Positions 42,310 through 49,756 of a DNA stretch of 64,000 bases are shown here, in pieces. This stretch comes from Actinoallomurus vinaceus (GTDB taxonomy: Bacteria > Actinomycetota > Actinomycetes > Streptosporangiales > Streptosporangiaceae), in assembly GCF_039542055.1 (NCBI RefSeq), contig NZ_BAABHK010000001.1, positions 62,001 through 126,000 on the forward strand, given 5' to 3'. The notes under the pieces were generated by a model, which was given only the letters and a program-made list of their open reading frames with translations, had not been told where the DNA came from and ran no database searches. Position numbers and translations under genes: made by a program. Every line of letters begins with the position of its first letter. Within the stretch, counting starts at the first letter, position 1.

Positions 42310-43503
42310 ATGAAGAACACGACAGTCCTGATCTCCGGCGCGAGCATCGCCGGCCCCGCCCTCGCCTACTGGCTCGAGCGCTACGGCTGCACCGTCACGG
42401 TCGTCGAGAAGGCCCCCGCCCTGCGCGCCGGAGGCCAGGCCGTCGACTTCAAGGGCCCGACCCACATGAAGGTCCTCGAGCGCATGGGGATCCTCGAGGA
42501 GGTCCGCCGCCGTCAGACCGGCTCGCACGACACCACCTTCATCGACGCGGACGGGCGGCCGCAGGCGGTCATGCCCGCCGAGTTCACCGGTGGTGCGATC
42601 GAGATCCAGCGCGGCGCCCTGGCCGCCCTCCTGTACGAGCGGACGGCGGCGCGGTGCGAGTACATCTTCGGCGACTCGATCACCTCGCTGACCGAGACGG
42701 CGGCCGGCGTGCACGTCACCTTCGAACGCGGCGCGCCGCGCACCTTCGACCTCGTGGTCGGCGCGGACGGCATCCACTCCAACGTCCGCCGCCTGGCCTT
42801 CGGCCCCGAGGATGACTACGTGCGCTTTCTCGGGCACTACTACGCGCTCGCCGACATCTCCGCCGGGGGCGCCGCGGCGCAGAGCGTGATGTACAACGAG
42901 CCGGGCCGCATGGTCTCGCTCTGGGGCAACAAGGCGTCAGCGTTCTTCGTCTTCGCCTCCGAGCGGCTCGAGTACGACCGCTGGAACACCGACCAGCAGA
43001 AGCAGCTCCTCGCCCGCGCCTACGAGGCTGCGAAGTGGAAGACCCCGGAGATCGTCGCCGCGCTGCCGAACGCCTCCGACTTCTACCTCGACTCGATCAG
43101 CCGTGTCGAGATGGACCACTACGCCAAGGGCCGGGTCGTCCTGCTCGGCGACGCCGCGTACGGCAACACCCTGGGCGGCTTCGGTACCGGCCTGGCCATC
43201 GTCGGCGCGTACGTGCTCGCCGGGGAGCTCGCGGCGGCCGGCGGCGACCACCGCGTGGCGTTCCAGCGGTACGAGGAGGAGTTCCGCGGCTACGCCAAGA
43301 TCGCGCGGAAGGGCAACGCCGGTCCGTTCCTCGCCCCGCCGACCCAGGCCCGTATCACCATGCGGAACCAGATGTTCAAGCGCCGGTTCCTGCTCAAGTC
43401 GATGCTGTGGATGACCGACAGGTTCGCCTCGAACATCGACCTCAAGGACTACCCGGCCCCTCCCCCTGGTCACCGGCGCATGGCCCCGGCACACCAGGTA
43501 TGA
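42310..43503 (+). CDS. FAD-dependent monooxygenase (tetracycline-destructase/PgaE-like)
   Basis: A 397-residue class A flavin monooxygenase: VLISGASIAGPALAYWLERY binds FAD, VVGADGIHSNVR is the DG motif, and VVLLGDAAYGNTLGGFGTG is the GD motif with Tyr-Gly-Asn in place of the usual His-Ala. It ends with a C-terminal helix region like that of TetX-type and polyketide hydroxylases. It lies 39 bases after the AfsR-like gene, so the two are probably co-transcribed. A role in modifying or inactivating an aromatic antibiotic is inferred. Confidence 0.9.
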   Translation: MKNTTVLISGASIAGPALAYWLERYGCTVTVVEKAPALRAGGQAVDFKGPTHMKVLERMGILEEVRRRQTGSHDTTFIDADGRPQAVMPAEFTGGAIEIQRGALAALLYERTAARCEYIFGDSITSLTETAAGVHVTFERGAPRTFDLVVGADGIHSNVRRLAFGPEDDYVRFLGHYYALADISAGGAAAQSVMYNEPGRMVSLWGNKASAFFVFASERLEYDRWNTDQQKQLLARAYEAAKWKTPEIVAALPNASDFYLDSISRVEMDHYAKGRVVLLGDAAYGNTLGGFGTGLAIVGAYVLAGELAAAGGDHRVAFQRYEEEFRGYAKIARKGNAGPFLAPPTQARITMRNQMFKRRFLLKSMLWMTDRFASNIDLKDYPAPPPGHRRMAPAHQV

Positions 43504-43515
43504 CGACGGACCACG

Positions 43516-43557
43516 TCAGGCCGGGAAGGCGGCAGAACGGTCGCCGTCCCGGCCTGA
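43516..43557. terminator. Bidirectional hairpin terminator
   Basis: A 10-bp perfect stem TCAGGCCGGG (43516-43525) with CCCGGCCTGA (43548-43557) lies between the convergent monooxygenase and sigma factor genes. Confidence 0.72.
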
Positions 43558-43574
43558 TGACCAGCGCGCGACGC

Positions 43575-44795
43575 CTATGTGGGGAGCTCGGCGATCCGGC
43601 GGCGCAGGTGGTCGGCCTGGGGGTCGTTCATCCCGATCGCGAGCGCTCGCTCGTAGGCGGTGCGCGCCTCGGCGGGCCGGCTGAGGCGGTGCAGCAGTTC
43701 GGCGCGGGTGGCGTGCCACCACGGATACTCGTCCAGGCCCGGGATCGCGTCGACCAGGGCCAGGCCGGCCGCCGGTCCGTCCAGCTCGGCCACGGCCACC
43801 GCCCGGTTCAGCCGTACGACGCCGGTGTCCTGGACGGTGAGCAGCACGTCGTACCAGGAGATCACGGCGTCCCAGTCGGTCGCGGCGTACGAGGGGGCGA
43901 GCGCGTGGCACGCGGCGATCGCGGCCTGCACGACGTACGCGTCCGGCCGTTCCGGGGTGCGCCGCAACGCCGCGCCGACCAGCTCGACCCCCTCCTTGAT
44001 CTCCGTGAAGTCCCAGCGGCCGCGGTCCTGGTCGGCGAGCAGGACCGGGCGGCCCTCGGCGTCGACGCGGGCCGCGCGCCGGGCGTCCTGAAGCAGCAAC
44101 AGCGCCAGCAGGCCGAGGACGGTCGGCTCGTCGGGCATCAGCTCCGCCAGGAGGCGGGCGAGCCGGATCGCCTCGGCCGTCAGCGGGGCGCGGACCAGGT
44201 CGCCGCCGGAGCCCGCCGTGTACCCCGCGGTGAAGATGAGGTAGACGGTGGCCGCGACTCCCGACAGCCGCGCGGGGAGCTCCTCGGCGGGCGGCACCCG
44301 GTACGGGATGCGGGCCCGCGCGATCTTCTGTTTCGCTCGGGTGAGGCGCTTGGCCATCGTCGCCTCGGGCACCAGCAGTCCGCGGGCGACCTCCGCGGTG
44401 GACAGTCCGCCGAGGGTCCGCAGCGCGAGCGCGACCTGTGCCTCCACCGCCAGGCAGGGATGGCAGCAGGTGAAGACCAACCGGAGGAGGTCGTCGCGGA
44501 CGACCTCGGGAGGCTCGGGATCCGGAGGGATGAACGCCACCGCCTCCGCCTCCTTCCCGGCCCGGCGCGCCTCGCGGCGGATGACGTCGATCGCCCGGCG
44601 TTTCGCGGCGACCACCAGCCAGGCGCGCGGGTCGTCCGGCACGCCGTCCCGCGGCCACGTCTCCAGCGCGCGGACCACGGCGTCCTGCACCGCGTCCTCG
44701 GCCAGGTCCACGCTGCCGGTGACGCGGATCAGCGTGGCCAGCACGCGGGCACCCTCCTCGCGTACCAGCCTCGCCGCCGCGCCACCGGCCTCCAT
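43575..44795 (-). CDS. ECF42-type RNA polymerase sigma factor with C-terminal extension
   Basis: A 406-residue sigma factor. Region 2 is seen in DLAEDAVQDAVVRALETW and AWLVVAAKRRAIDVIRR, region 4 in LRTLGGLSTAEVARGLLVPE and TMAKRLTRAKQKI. About 200 further helical residues (TPR-like) follow, the mark of the ECF42 group, which lacks an anti-sigma factor. It lies three bases after a YCII/DGPF-domain gene, the conserved partner of this group. The C-terminal domain is thought to control activity. Confidence 0.93.
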   Translation of the reverse strand: MEAGGAAARLVREEGARVLATLIRVTGSVDLAEDAVQDAVVRALETWPRDGVPDDPRAWLVVAAKRRAIDVIRREARRAGKEAEAVAFIPPDPEPPEVVRDDLLRLVFTCCHPCLAVEAQVALALRTLGGLSTAEVARGLLVPEATMAKRLTRAKQKIARARIPYRVPPAEELPARLSGVAATVYLIFTAGYTAGSGGDLVRAPLTAEAIRLARLLAELMPDEPTVLGLLALLLLQDARRAARVDAEGRPVLLADQDRGRWDFTEIKEGVELVGAALRRTPERPDAYVVQAAIAACHALAPSYAATDWDAVISWYDVLLTVQDTGVVRLNRAVAVAELDGPAAGLALVDAIPGLDEYPWWHATRAELLHRLSRPAEARTAYERALAIGMNDPQADHLRRRIAELPT

Positions 44796-44798
44796 CGG

Positions 44799-45143
44799 TC
44801 AGAACTGGATGACCGGACGGACCTCGACCGCGCCGTCCCAGGCCGCCGGGATCTTGGCCGCGACCGCGACCGCCTCGTCCAGATCGGCGCATTCGAGCAC
44901 GTAGAAGCCGGTCAGGGCCTCCTTCGTCTCGGCGTACGGCCCATCACTCGTGATCACGTCGCCGCCCTTGCCGCCGGAGACCCGCACGGTCGTCGCCGTG
45001 GCGGTCGGGTACAGCGCGTGGCCGCCCTTGATCACATCGGCGGCCGCCTTGCCGAACTCGTTGTAGTCCTTCGTCTCCTCGGCGTGCTCCGGCTGCGTCC
45101 AGTCGACGTCGCGCGTGTAGGTGAGGGCGATGTACGTAGGCAT
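44799..45143 (-). CDS. YCII/DGPF-domain protein, partner of the ECF42 sigma factor
   Basis: A 114-residue YCII-related protein: the family core appears as VISDGPYAETKEALTGFYVL in slightly varied form (TSDGPYAETKEALTGFYVL), preceded by HALYPTATATTVRV. DGPF proteins are the conserved neighbours and presumed targets or modulators of ECF42 sigma factors. ATG 45143 begins the two-gene transcript. It is soluble, with no signal. Confidence 0.92.
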   Translation of the reverse strand: MPTYIALTYTRDVDWTQPEHAEETKDYNEFGKAAADVIKGGHALYPTATATTVRVSGGKGGDVITSDGPYAETKEALTGFYVLECADLDEAVAVAAKIPAAWDGAVEVRPVIQF

Positions 45144-45263
45144 GACCGACTCCTTCGGGTTCTGGGCCGACTCCGGTCGCCGGCCTTCACTCTAAGGACG
45201 TACGGCCGGATCCCGGCAGGACACCTCGCGACGACGAATTCCCCGGGATCGCCGGGCCGGTCC

Positions 45264-45869
45264 TCAACCCGCCGCCGCGTCGCCTGATCCCGGTGCCGGG
45301 GAGGACAGGACGCGGTCGACGAGCGCGTCGACGTAGGCGGCACTGAGCGGGCCGACGCCGAACAGGACGCGGACGTACATCGGGGCCAGGATGTGGTCGA
45401 GGATGTCCAGGCCGTCGGGGGCGTGTTCGCCGCGTGCGCGGGCGCGGGCGAGCATGCCCTCGAGTTGGCGGCCGCGCTCGGCGAGGAAGCGGCCCCTGGC
45501 CTGGACGCCCGCCTCGCCGGCCGTCGACAGGGCGATGACCAGGCGCAGCACCGCCAGGCCGTCGGGGCCGGTGACGTCACGCGCCACGTTGGCGGCGTAG
45601 GAGCGCAGATCGCCCTCCAGGGTGCCGGTGTCGGGAATCGGGGAGGTGTCGGTGAGCCAGGTGATCGCCACGTCCGTGAGCAGGGCCTCGAGGGTGCCCC
45701 AGCGGCGGTAGACGCTCGTGTCGGCCACACCGGCGCGGGCCGCGACGTCGCCGACGGTGAAGTTGCCGTGGCCGCGCTCGGCGACCAGGTCGGTGACCGC
45801 CTGGTGTACGGCCGCGCGGACCCGGGCGCTGCGCCCCCCGGGTCGGCGGGCCCGCTGCTGTTCCGTCAC
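45264..45869 (-). CDS. TetR family transcriptional regulator
   Basis: A 201-residue TetR protein from GTG 45869 after GAAGGGC. HTH: LVAERGHGNFTVGDVAARAG then VADTSVYRRWGTLEALL. The C-terminal domain matches the TetR_C group with conserved RLVIALSTAGEAG. It diverges from the TIGR03086-type gene at 46000 across a TTAACGCA dyad, so it probably represses that gene and itself. Confidence 0.9.
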   Translation of the reverse strand: MTEQQRARRPGGRSARVRAAVHQAVTDLVAERGHGNFTVGDVAARAGVADTSVYRRWGTLEALLTDVAITWLTDTSPIPDTGTLEGDLRSYAANVARDVTGPDGLAVLRLVIALSTAGEAGVQARGRFLAERGRQLEGMLARARARGEHAPDGLDILDHILAPMYVRVLFGVGPLSAAYVDALVDRVLSSPAPGSGDAAAG

Positions 45870-45879
45870 GCCCTTCAGT

Positions 45880-45904
45880 TTAACGCAGCTGCAACTTGCG
45901 TTAA
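45880..45904. promoter_or_regulatory. TetR operator candidate TTAACGCA-N9-TGCGTTAA
   Basis: Perfect 8-bp arms at 45880-45887 and 45897-45904. A further half-site TAACGCAG lies at 45931-45938. Located between the divergent TetR and TIGR03086-type genes. Confidence 0.7.
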
Positions 45905-45999
45905 GAGTCGGACGAGACCTATCGTGCTGCTAACGCAGCCACCGACTGCTTTAGTGGGCGACCGTGGGAACCCCTCTTCCGCAACCCCTGGAGAACGCC

Positions 46000-46560
46000 A
46001 TGACCAGCGTGATCGACCAGATCGACCGGGCCGTCACCATGACCGCCGCCATCGTCGAGGGCATCGGCCCCGACCGGCTCGCGGCCTCGACGCCCTGCGA
46101 GAAGTGGGACGTGCGCACCGAGCTGAACCACCTGGTCGGCGGCATGCGGATCTTCGCCGCCGAGCTCACCGGGACCGACGCCGGCGGCGCCCACGAGGAC
46201 GACTGGCTCGGCGCCGACCCGCAGGCCGCCTACGCCACCGCCGCAGGCCTCGACCGGGCGGCGTGGCATCGCCCGGGTGTCCTCGAGGCGACGGTACGGC
46301 TGGGGTTCGGCGCCGTCCCCGCCCCGATGGCCGCGCTCATCCACCTGACCGAGGTCCTCGTCCACGGCGCCGACCTGGCGGTCGCCACCGGCCAGGAGGC
46401 GCTCATCGACGAGCCGGCCTGCGAGGAACTGCTCACCGTCATGTGCGGCATGGACTTCAGCGCCTTCCGCCGCCCCGACATGTTCGGCCCGGAGGTCCCC
46501 GCTCCCGCCGACGCCCCCGCGCACCGGCGGCTTCTCGCCTTCCTCGGCCGGCCGCTTTGA
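46000..46560 (+). CDS. TIGR03086-type (maleylpyruvate isomerase/DinB-like) protein
   Basis: A 186-residue four-helix-bundle protein: STPCEKWDVRTELNHLVGGM near the N-terminus with the first metal His, and LIHLTEVLVHGADLAVATGQ with the second cluster, the usual metal-binding pattern of the mycothiol-dependent maleylpyruvate isomerase/DinB superfamily. ATG 46000 follows GGAGAACGCC. It probably acts as a thiol-linked transferase, inducible through the divergent TetR. It converges with a response regulator gene. Confidence 0.85.
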   Translation: MTSVIDQIDRAVTMTAAIVEGIGPDRLAASTPCEKWDVRTELNHLVGGMRIFAAELTGTDAGGAHEDDWLGADPQAAYATAAGLDRAAWHRPGVLEATVRLGFGAVPAPMAALIHLTEVLVHGADLAVATGQEALIDEPACEELLTVMCGMDFSAFRRPDMFGPEVPAPADAPAHRRLLAFLGRPL

Positions 46561-46562
46561 CG

Positions 46563-46579
46563 CCCCGGATCAGCCGGGG
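46563..46579. terminator. Short hairpin between convergent genes
   Basis: Stem CCCCGG (46563-46568) with CCGGGG (46574-46579); the response regulator's stop codon lies in the loop. Only 9 bases separate the two coding regions. Confidence 0.45.
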
Positions 46580-47244
46580 TCGGCGGGATCGAGGACGCGG
46601 TAGCCCACGCCAGGCGAGGTGACGACCACGGGCGGGTCGCCGAGCTTGCGGCGCAGCCGGCCGATGGTCACCGGGACGGTGTTGGTGAACGGATCGGCGT
46701 GCTCGTCCCAGACCTGTTCGAGCAGGTCCTCCGCGCTGAGGTACGCGGGCGCGGCGCGCAGCAGCGCCTCGAGGACCCCGAACTCCTTGAGGGACAGGTC
46801 GAGCCGGCGGCCGTCGCGGACGACGGTGCGCCGTACCGGATCCAGTTCGATCCCAGCCGCGCGAAGCGTACGGGCCCGAGCGGCGGGCCGGCGGCGCGCG
46901 AGGGCGCGGACGCGCAGGACGAGCTCGGGGAAGTGGAACGGCTTGGCGAGGTAGTCGTCGGCCCCCAGGCTCAGCCCGCTGACCCGGTCGCCGGGCGCGC
47001 CGGCGGCGGTCAGCATGAGGACCATCGCCCGGTCGTCGTTCTCGGTGATCATCTGGCAGAGCACGTCACCGTGGATCCCCGGCAGGTCCCGGTCGAGGAC
47101 GACCACGTCGTACGCGTTGCGGTCGAGCTTGGCCGCGGCCTCCAGCCCGTCGTGGGCGACGTCCACCGCCATGCCCTGGTCGCGCAGGCCCTCGGCCAGG
47201 ACGTCGGCGAGGGACCGGGCGTCCTCGACCACCAGCACCCTCAC
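46570..47244 (-). CDS. OmpR-family response regulator
   Basis: A 224-residue regulator: receiver domain with acidic ED near residue 7, phospho-acceptor Asp in VVVLDRDLPG, Thr in LMLTAAG and Lys in YLAKPFHFPEL; then a winged helix (DLSLKEFGVLEALL, TVPVTIGRLRRKLG). The GTG at 47242-47244 overlaps a preceding TGA (GTGA). It is last in a transcript that begins with the histidine kinase and passes through two mini-ORFs. It likely controls the divergent ABC transporter. No good Shine-Dalgarno of its own is seen. Confidence 0.92.
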   Translation of the reverse strand: MRVLVVEDARSLADVLAEGLRDQGMAVDVAHDGLEAAAKLDRNAYDVVVLDRDLPGIHGDVLCQMITENDDRAMVLMLTAAGAPGDRVSGLSLGADDYLAKPFHFPELVLRVRALARRRPAARARTLRAAGIELDPVRRTVVRDGRRLDLSLKEFGVLEALLRAAPAYLSAEDLLEQVWDEHADPFTNTVPVTIGRLRRKLGDPPVVVTSPGVGYRVLDPADPG

Positions 47245-47321
47245 GCCGGCCCGTCCGTCCGCTTCGCCATCAGCGTTCTCACGGCGGCCCGCCGATTCGC
47301 CCTGCCACCATGCGCTCTCAC
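47241..47321 (-). CDS. Mini-ORF 2 of the coupling array (26 residues)
   Basis: It runs from a GTG overlapping the previous TGA to a TGA overlapping the response regulator GTG. The product begins VRAHGGRANRRAAVRT and ends AKRTDGPA, repeating the sequence of mini-ORF 1. It probably serves to pass ribosomes on rather than encode a functional peptide. Confidence 0.5.
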   Translation of the reverse strand: MRAHGGRANRRAAVRTLMAKRTDGPA

Positions 47322-47470
47322 GCCGGCCCGTCCGTTCGCTTCGCCGCCGGCACTCTCACGTCGGCCCATCCGTCCGCTTCGCCACCAGCACCCTCACGCG
47401 GGCCCGTTCGCTTCGCCGCCGGCGTTCTCGCGCCGGCCCGCCGATTCGCTCTGCCACCATGCGATCTCAC
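47318..47470 (-). CDS. Mini-ORF 1 of the coupling array (50 residues)
   Basis: The GTG at 47468-47470 overlaps the TGA of the histidine kinase. The product starts VRSHGGRANRRAGART and ends VRVPAAKRTDGPA, with a TGA that overlaps the next GTG. It is made of repeat units, is Arg/Ala/Gly-rich and has no family. Its overlaps at both ends suggest translational relay. Confidence 0.5.
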   Translation of the reverse strand: MRSHGGRANRRAGARTPAAKRTGPREGAGGEADGWADVRVPAAKRTDGPA

Positions 47471-48681
47471 GCCGGGACGCCCGCCCGCTCCGCGCCGACC
47501 ACCGACGGCAGCGAGACGCCGACGCGCAGGCCGCCGTCGGGGCGGGCGCGCAGGTCCAGAGTGCCGCCGTGCGCGGTGGCGACCGCCGCGACGATCGACA
47601 GCCCGAGCCCGGTCCCGTCGCCCGTGCCGGTCCGGTCGGCGCCGAGCCGCCGGAACGGCCGGGTCAGCCCGGCGACCTGCCCTGGGTCGAGCACCGCGCC
47701 GCCCGTCTCGACCACCAGGCGCGCGTTCTCGCCGTCGGCTGCGGTGGTGACGCGGATCCAGCCGCCGTCCTCGTTGTGGCGAATCGCGTTGTCGATGAGG
47801 TTGTCGACCATGCGGCGCAGGAGCGCCCGGCTGCCCCGTACCGGTGTGTCGCCGTCCGCGGTCTCGTGGACGGTCAATCGCCGGGCGGTGATTTCCGAGG
47901 ACCGGGCGGCCACCGCTTCGGAGGCCACATGGGCGAGCGAGAGGATCGCGCGATCCGGGAGGTCGCCGTGCTGCGTCCGGGCGAGCACGAGGAGACCCTC
48001 CAGCAGGCGGTCGACCTGGTCGAGCTCGCCGCGTAGCCGGTCGGCGAGGGCGACCGTCTGGGGCGGCGCGGGCTCCGGCTTGGCCACCGCCACGTCCAGC
48101 GACGCCCGCATGGTGGTGAGCGGAGTGCGCAGCTCGTGGGAGGCGTCGGCGACGAAGCGCCGCTGGGCCGCGAAGGCGTCCTCCAGCCGTTCGAGCAGCT
48201 CGTCGATGGTGTCGGCGAGGTCCTTGACCTCGTCGGCGGGACCGGACACGGCCAGCCGCTCGTGCAGGCTGTCCGCGGTGATCCGCCGCGTCGCCGCCGT
48301 GATCGTCCGCAGCGGGCGCAGCACGCGGCCCGCGATCAGGCGTCCCAGCACGATCGACACCACGGCCATGACGGCCAGCGCGATCGCCGACCCCGCGAGC
48401 ACCTGGCGGCCCTGGGCCGCGTGCTGCTCGGCCAGCTGATTCTGCAGCCAGTCGATCTGTTTCCGGGCCTCGGCCAGCGCGGCCTCCTGGGGCACCGGCT
48501 CCGGGCCGGGCACATGTGTGCTGACCTGTCTCGACCCGAGGGTCACGACGTTGGCGATCACCAGCAGCCCCACGCCGGACAGGAAGAACACGACGCCGTA
48601 CAGGGCGGTGAACCGTGACCGTACGGTGCGGTCCGGCAGGCGGAACGACCGGGTGAGGCGGCGGACCGGCCCCATCGACAT
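47467..48681 (-). CDS. Sensor histidine kinase
   Basis: About 404 residues from ATG 48681, six bases after GGAGGAG. Two membrane helices (YGVVFFLSGVGLLVIANVV and VLAGSAIALAVMAVVSIVLG) bracket a small extracellular loop; HAMP, then the phospho-acceptor in FVADASHELRTPLTTMRASL, N-box NLIDNAIRHN and G-box GTGLGLSIVAAVATAH. First gene of its operon, upstream of the regulator, which is the less usual order. It faces an ABC transporter operon, a common arrangement for drug or peptide sensing. Confidence 0.92.
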   Translation of the reverse strand: MSMGPVRRLTRSFRLPDRTVRSRFTALYGVVFFLSGVGLLVIANVVTLGSRQVSTHVPGPEPVPQEAALAEARKQIDWLQNQLAEQHAAQGRQVLAGSAIALAVMAVVSIVLGRLIAGRVLRPLRTITAATRRITADSLHERLAVSGPADEVKDLADTIDELLERLEDAFAAQRRFVADASHELRTPLTTMRASLDVAVAKPEPAPPQTVALADRLRGELDQVDRLLEGLLVLARTQHGDLPDRAILSLAHVASEAVAARSSEITARRLTVHETADGDTPVRGSRALLRRMVDNLIDNAIRHNEDGGWIRVTTAADGENARLVVETGGAVLDPGQVAGLTRPFRRLGADRTGTGDGTGLGLSIVAAVATAHGGTLDLRARPDGGLRVGVSLPSVVGAERAGVPA

Positions 48682-48728
48682 CACCATCTCCTCCGTCCGT
48701 GCGGGCACTCAGCATGCCCGGCCCGCCC

Positions 48729-48747
48729 TAACAGCGGGATAACAGCG
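48729..48747. promoter_or_regulatory. Direct repeat TAACAGCG x2, 11-bp spacing
   Basis: TAACAGCG occurs at 48729-48736 and 48740-48747. Direct repeats with about one helical turn between starts are typical of OmpR-family regulators. The site lies between the divergent kinase and ABC operons. Confidence 0.6.
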
Positions 48748-48823
48748 CCCGTTCGGCCCGCGTTACGGCGTCCGCTCCAGGATCGGCCCGGTTCCCTCAC
48801 AGCCGAGCGAAGAGGACGGGACA

Positions 48824-49756
48824 GTGCACAGGGAAGCAACCATCGAGGTCAACGGCCTGCGAAAACGCTTCGGGCCGACCGTGGCGCTGGACGGGATGTC
48901 GTTCACGGTGCGGCCGGGGCGGGTCACCGGGTTCGTCGGGCCCAACGGCGCCGGGAAGTCCACGACCATGCGCGTGATCCTCGGCCTGGACGCGGCCGAC
49001 ACGGGCACCGCGCTGGTCGGCGGCCGACCGTACGGGGGTCTGCGTGATCCCCTGCGCCACGTCGGGGCGCTGCTGGACGCCGCCGCGCTCCAGCCGAGCC
49101 GTACCGCCCGCAACCATCTGCTGTGGCTGGCCCACTCCCAGGGCCTGGGCACCAGGCGGGTCGACGAGGTGATCGAGCAGGTCGGGCTGCGGTCCGTGGC
49201 GCGGCGCCGGGCGGGCGGCTTCTCGCTGGGCATGCGGCAGCGGCTGGGGATCGCCGCGGCGTTGCTCGGCGACCCGCCGGTGCTGATGCTCGACGAGCCG
49301 GTCAACGGCCTCGATCCCGAGGGGATCCGGTGGATCCGCGGGTTCCTGCGGTCGCTGGCGGCGGAGGGCCGGGCCGTGCTGGTCTCCAGTCACCTCATGG
49401 GCGAGCTGCAGGACACCGCCGACCACCTCGTGGTGGTGGGCCGCGGCCGGGTCGTCGCCGACACCGGCGTCGCGGACCTGATCGCCGCCGCGTCCCAGGG
49501 CCGCGTCGCGGTGCGCACCCTGCACCCGGACCGGGCGATGACGGCACTGGCGCACGCCGGCGCCGCCGTGACCGTCACCGGTCGCGACACGCTCACCGTC
49601 TCCGGGCTGCCGGCCGAGCGGATCGTGACGTTCCTCTCCGCGAACGCCGTGCCGTTCTCCGAGGTCGCGGCCCACCGCGCGACGCTCGAGGAGGCGTACA
49701 TGGAGCTCACCCGGGACGCGGTGGAGTTCCGCGCGGGGCGGGAGGCGGCCCGATGA
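48824..49756 (+). CDS. ABC transporter ATP-binding protein
   Basis: A 310-residue ATPase: Walker A VGPNGAGKSTT, the signature FSLGMRQRLGIAAALL, and Walker B LMLDEPVNGLDPEG. The C-terminal 80 residues match drug- and bacteriocin-type exporters. The GTG at 48824 follows GAGGACGGGACA. Its TGA overlaps the ATG of the first permease. Probably powers export of an antibiotic or peptide under control of the divergent two-component system. Confidence 0.95.
   Translation: MHREATIEVNGLRKRFGPTVALDGMSFTVRPGRVTGFVGPNGAGKSTTMRVILGLDAADTGTALVGGRPYGGLRDPLRHVGALLDAAALQPSRTARNHLLWLAHSQGLGTRRVDEVIEQVGLRSVARRRAGGFSLGMRQRLGIAAALLGDPPVLMLDEPVNGLDPEGIRWIRGFLRSLAAEGRAVLVSSHLMGELQDTADHLVVVGRGRVVADTGVADLIAAASQGRVAVRTLHPDRAMTALAHAGAAVTVTGRDTLTVSGLPAERIVTFLSANAVPFSEVAAHRATLEEAYMELTRDAVEFRAGREAAR

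Larger units (their letters stand above)
47240..47476 (-). repeat. Six-unit imperfect tandem repeat at the kinase/regulator junction
   Basis: Six degenerate units of 34-39 bp, each opening CTCACG or CTCGCG on the + strand, lie at about 47240, 47278, 47317, 47355, 47393 and 47427, followed by a partial unit inside the kinase 3' end. Two (47278 and 47427) share GCCGATTCGC and CTGCCACCATGCG. Each unit carries the reverse-strand GCGTGAG type junction, where the kinase stop meets the regulator start. The array looks like repeated duplication of that junction. Confidence 0.8.

Noticed and set aside
47240..47476. Possible CRISPR array
   Set aside because: The units are directly adjacent imperfect repeats with no unique spacers and lie in an operon; no cas genes are present.
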